Of a stretch of 7,267 nt of DNA, positions 5,301 through 7,267 are shown piece after piece (the stretch's first letter is position 1; each line of letters starts with the position of its first letter). The notes under the pieces were generated by a model. That model saw nothing but the letters and a program-made list of their open reading frames with translations. It did not search any database and was not told the origin of the DNA. A program made the position numbers and the translations under genes. The DNA is from CAZEIW01 sp964512305 (lineage in GTDB: Bacteria; Pseudomonadota; Gammaproteobacteria; Burkholderiales; Burkholderiaceae_F): assembly GCA_964512305.1 (NCBI GenBank), contig CAZEIW010000212.1, positions 1 through 7,267 on the forward strand, read 5' to 3'.

Positions 5301-7267
5301 GGTTGGTCGCTCCGGCCCCGAAGTTGGCGCCGGTGGCCGCGCACTTGTATGCGCCGCTCGGATCATAGGCCGTGAACGGACTGCCGCCCGGCAGCGACTG
5401 GTAGCCGTCGAGCGACAGCCCGAACAGGCAGTTGACCTGGCGGCGCCATGCGTCGAGCTTGCCAGCCGGGTGTGTGTTGCCGTTGATGACGCTGGCTGCC
5501 GCGCCGACGCCCTGCAGGCGGATCGGCTTCCACATCAGGAGCAGCTCCGTGTGCACGGCCGCTCCGGCAGGAGTCGTGGCCGTCGCCCGGCTCGCCGGGT
5601 CGATCATGAGCATGTCGCCGGGCTTGGCCACGTCGATTGCGCGCTGGATGCTGGCGGTCGCCGCCACGTGAGTCGGCGCCTTGCCGCCGATCGTCACCGT
5701 CACCGCATCGACCGACTGCTGGCCGTTGGCCGCCGTGATCACCAACTGGCCGCACTTGGCCGGGCTGCTGTTCGACGGGCCGCCGTACTGGATCTGCTGC
5801 TGCACCGGGCAGTTCCAGGCGTCCGCCGCGCCGCCCGTCGGGAACGACGGCAGCGTGGAGGTGAGCGCCAGGTCGCCCCAGGTAGTCGCCAGGGTCATCG
5901 ACTGCGTGCCGTCGAGGCTCACGAGCTTGACCGTGCCCGCCCCGGTTCCGAAGTGGTAGTTGCGGGTCGTGGTCTTGGCGTTGAACGGTGCAACGTTCGC
6001 GGCCGGGCCGGAGTAGGCGTAATTGTTCACCGGCACCATACCCAGCGCGTAGATGTGCAGGGTGTGCGAGCTGCCGGTCCCGGCGGCCCACGGTCCGATG
6101 TTGCTGTCCACGTCTACTTCGCTGACGGCCGGCGTCGCATCCGGGTAGTCGCAGTCCGGATTGTTGTAGCCGGCGCCCGCGTAGGCCGAGGTCGGCACCA
6201 CCGGCGTATCCATGTACTGCGTCTGCGCCGGCATGAACGGGATCTCGTAGCAGAACTGGCTGTAGGCCGGGTTGAAGAGCGGATCGGGCGTCGGCCCGCT
6301 GCCCGCATCGTTCATGCAGGTAACCATCATGGTCGGTGCATAGCCGGTCGGGTTGGGCGGGTTGACCTCCCACGTCGAGTAGGTCAGGCCGTTGTAGGTG
6401 CCCCACTGATCGGCGTAGATGCGCGAGACTTCCTGGCCGGTCCAGTCCTTGAGCGCCACCGGCAGGTTGGCGGGCGAGAACTTCTCGCCGAACTGCGGCG
6501 AGAACGGATCGAACTCGGAAGTAAAGTCGTCGGTGATCACTCCCGTGTAGTGCGCCGCCGTGTGGGTCGACGTGAACACGTAGAACTTGGCCAGAGCCTG
6601 CGTCTGGTCGTCGAGCTGCACCAGCTTGCGGTCGCAGAGGTTGCGGACCGCGCCCGCGAACGGCGACACCTCGGCCGATCCGGGGAACAGGCTGATGTAG
6701 TCCGGCACGATGCGGGTGGTGCCCACGCACGGCCAGAACGACTCGACGCTGCCGGTGTCGCCCTCGTGGCTCGGGAGCGACGACAGGCGTCCCAGAGCCT
6801 GCGTGGGATTCTGGAAGTTGGTGCCGTTGTAGGCCGACAGGCTCCCCTGGTTGGCGTTCCACTGGGTGGCCACCGAGGCCTGGTCGGGCAGGATGTAGAT
6901 CGAGCCGCCCAGGCCCGGGAACTGCACCGTGACCGGCGCGATGTAGTTGTCGCCGATCAGGATGTTCTTGTCCTCTTCCTTGACGAGCTCGAAGCCCGGC
7001 GGCACCACCACCTCGACCACGTACTGGCCGGCCGGCAGCATCGGGGTGCCGTGGCCCGGCGTCCAGGCCGTCTGTGTCGCGCCGCCATAGCGGTACGGAT
7101 CGCTTGAATCGGGGTTGGTGACACAGATCTTGCAGTTGGTGCCGAGCGGCCGCCCGCTGGTCGGATCGAGACCGGTGACGCTCGGGAACTGGTACATGCC
7201 GTCATACGGCGCCGGCTGCACCTGGTTCCAGTTGTGCATGCCGTCGTAGCACTTGAACTGCGAGTTG
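2308..7267 (-). CDS. Giant secreted multidomain protein: SdrD-B-like, right-handed beta-helix and two choice-of-anchor D modules (5' end outside window)
   Basis: The frame is open to the window edge: nine codons (NSQFKCYDG) precede the ATG at 7239, so that ATG is probably internal. Visible are 1652 residues, numbered here from 7266. Residues 30-110 look like an SdrD-B/prealbumin-like sandwich (LPAGQYVVEVVVPPGFELVK), preceded by a CxxC pair at C45/C48. Residues 220-320 are a motif-rich block (AKFYVFTSTHTAAHYTG; DPFSPQFGEKFSP; DWTGQEVSRIYADQWGTYNG) I cannot name. Residues 400-526 resemble an Ig/IPT segment. From about 545 (PGDMLMIDP, then MWKPIRLQGVG) to 1400 runs a right-handed parallel beta-helix with Asn-rich turns (NNRVMNNAG; NNIINNN; NIVNNTIMSND). 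It ends in a choice-of-anchor-Q-like motif (GSPAINF ... VDAGAVEF). A Gly6 linker (1401-1406) leads to two ASPM-SPD-2-Hydin-like modules. The protein is cysteine-rich (about 30) and Asn/Gly/Thr-rich, as expected for an extracellular protein. The signal peptide must lie upstream. Surface adhesion, polymer or metal binding are all possible; no active site is identified. It ends in TAA, followed by hairpins. Confidence 0.88.
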   Translation of the reverse strand, partial: NSQFKCYDGMHNWNQVQPAPYDGMYQFPSVTGLDPTSGRPLGTNCKICVTNPDSSDPYRYGGATQTAWTPGHGTPMLPAGQYVVEVVVPPGFELVKEEDKNILIGDNYIAPVTVQFPGLGGSIYILPDQASVATQWNANQGSLSAYNGTNFQNPTQALGRLSSLPSHEGDTGSVESFWPCVGTTRIVPDYISLFPGSAEVSPFAGAVRNLCDRKLVQLDDQTQALAKFYVFTSTHTAAHYTGVITDDFTSEFDPFSPQFGEKFSPANLPVALKDWTGQEVSRIYADQWGTYNGLTYSTWEVNPPNPTGYAPTMMVTCMNDAGSGPTPDPLFNPAYSQFCYEIPFMPAQTQYMDTPVVPTSAYAGAGYNNPDCDYPDATPAVSEVDVDSNIGPWAAGTGSSHTLHIYALGMVPVNNYAYSGPAANVAPFNAKTTTRNYHFGTGAGTVKLVSLDGTQSMTLATTWGDLALTSTLPSFPTGGAADAWNCPVQQQIQYGGPSNSSPAKCGQLVITAANGQQSVDAVTVTIGGKAPTHVAATASIQRAIDVAKPGDMLMIDPASRATATTPAGAAVHTELLLMWKPIRLQGVGAAASVINGNTHPAGKLDAWRRQVNCLFGLSLDGYQSLPGGSPFTAYDPSGAYKCAATGANFGAGATNLFGFQPTATNPQVDRLPLEAVIGWNAGLNGNLAEQLQEPSLMGALEGAAITVLSKGVFMPDGSTDVFGAGSATAGTYPTGTVLLTGDANNSRRDHGCGANTSSAHNPFPSNFLCNPSSIDGVTVENSSQGGGGIFVHGWGHDIQIANNRVMNNAGTLSGGINVGQGEFPGAYTIGGTNADPGSCQTSGYSPNANAAGKQLPYCFDLNVNMHHNMITKNSSTGDELFSATPAGAGGVSICNGSDYYKFNYNWVCGNLSTGDGGGVGHIGYSYNGDIEHNSILFNQSTNPTIATNGGGLLIMGAPDADPTCGIVTDLDCLPIPVNAPSDGIGPNLTINANLIQGNGAESGSGGGLRLQHVNGTDVTTFPNAPANWYSVAVTNNIINNNVAGWDGAGISLLDSLAVNIVNNTIMSNDTTASSGMLFNTLGAPLASTQGPCPVKRNPDGSCPQALTSSAPQPAGVVAIQNSSQLAAAIAAGPAPSCPTGHPNCASYSYPILYNNLIWQNRAFSITVGGLGTGPTNQQNVITLVPTLSQPTGDATTANGGGVIITGGTGACVTEPAFNATVGGYWEIGVRGDPDPGHAGTSGSLSGVGTNPRLAPHYSILTDAADYASDNSSLNPTVLRQYCNGSRVPPENGGLGYDVPAGIADATVPNPIFNLTPAATVDEGNNWVNMAWGPLSLVNASNGVANGTLNGNYAIAAGSPAINFIASGGVSAPYYSAAPAFDFFGTSRKNGFVDAGAVEFAGGGGGGSACSPTVAPATLAFGNEPVTSGGTTLNDPKTLTVTNSGTGSCTGGSFTLGGGTPQPFARAGTGQGGGGSCAGTLAAGASCTYNVVFSPKSAASFSRTLTIAYTGATVTGSPVTLTGTGVAAGTGTLSFTSATNGTLSTVFGVRTLTFTIPAPRAAVTSIVTVTNTGAGSLYVTNEALSLNIGGLYSITATTCSNSTPLAAGGTCTISVTYATPAARPLLPDIGAMAVTNNGTGTTGGASTLGLVAQ
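3049..3066 (-). repeat. (GGC)6 trinucleotide repeat encoding Gly6 linker
   Basis: Six perfect GGC codons on the coding strand make a Gly6 tract exactly between the end of the beta-helix (AVEFAG) and the first C-terminal Ig-like module (SACSPTVAPATLAFG). It works as a flexible linker, and as a pure trinucleotide run it could change in length by slippage without shifting the frame. Confidence 0.85.

Noticed and set aside
5363..6862. 499-codon minus-strand frame within the giant gene
   Set aside because: Out-of-frame shadow of the giant gene, with Arg/Gln/Pro-rich low-complexity translation.
2257..7107. 1616-codon open frame on the plus strand, antisense to the giant gene
   Set aside because: Its product is Arg/Ala/Val/His-rich with no domain pattern, signal peptide or ribosome site. 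It arises because GC-rich codon use in the real gene leaves the antisense frame free of stops. The minus-strand product has coherent domains.

Overview
The window is GC-rich, densely coding DNA, most likely from a Gram-negative bacterium. The signs are a MarC-type inner-membrane protein, three small exported proteins (one LolA/LolB-like) and one very large secreted protein. Pseudomonadota is my best guess and another high-GC Gram-negative phylum such as Acidobacteriota is possible. No rRNA, tRNA, CRISPR array, transposase or integrase is visible.

Layout. Bases 1-315 (+) hold the C-terminal half of a MarC-family integral membrane protein whose start lies before the window. It converges on a three-gene minus-strand cluster at 312-2161. 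In transcription order this encodes a 112-aa small exported protein with two cysteines, a 181-aa exported protein of unknown function, and a 303-aa exported LolA/outer-membrane-lipoprotein-sorting-like protein. The first two overlap by 4 nt (GTGA) and the last ends in a CTAG shared with the marC-like stop codon. Bases 2162-2307 are non-coding. They hold three hairpins and a candidate promoter (-10 at 2193-2198) for the three-gene cluster. Bases 2308-7267 (-) are the C-terminal 1652 residues of a giant secreted protein that is open at the window edge.

The giant protein reads from its visible N-terminal side as: an SdrD-B/prealbumin-like beta-sandwich, a Cys-containing region of unknown fold, an Ig/IPT-like section, a long right-handed parallel beta-helix ending in a choice-of-anchor-Q-like motif, a Gly6 linker, and two C-terminal ASPM-SPD-2-Hydin (choice-of-anchor D-like) modules. 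This is the build of a surface or extracellular structural, adhesive or ligand-binding protein; no catalytic residues can be assigned.

How they may work together (inference): all four minus-strand genes encode exported products, so the three small proteins may help export, assembly or function of the giant protein. The hairpins and candidate promoter between them suggest separate or attenuated transcription. The MarC-like gene is probably an unrelated neighbour. The item most worth follow-up is this locus of one giant secreted beta-helix protein plus three small exported proteins, together with a related GGCAGCTCGAG-type palindrome that occurs at its candidate promoter and twice more inside the small genes.
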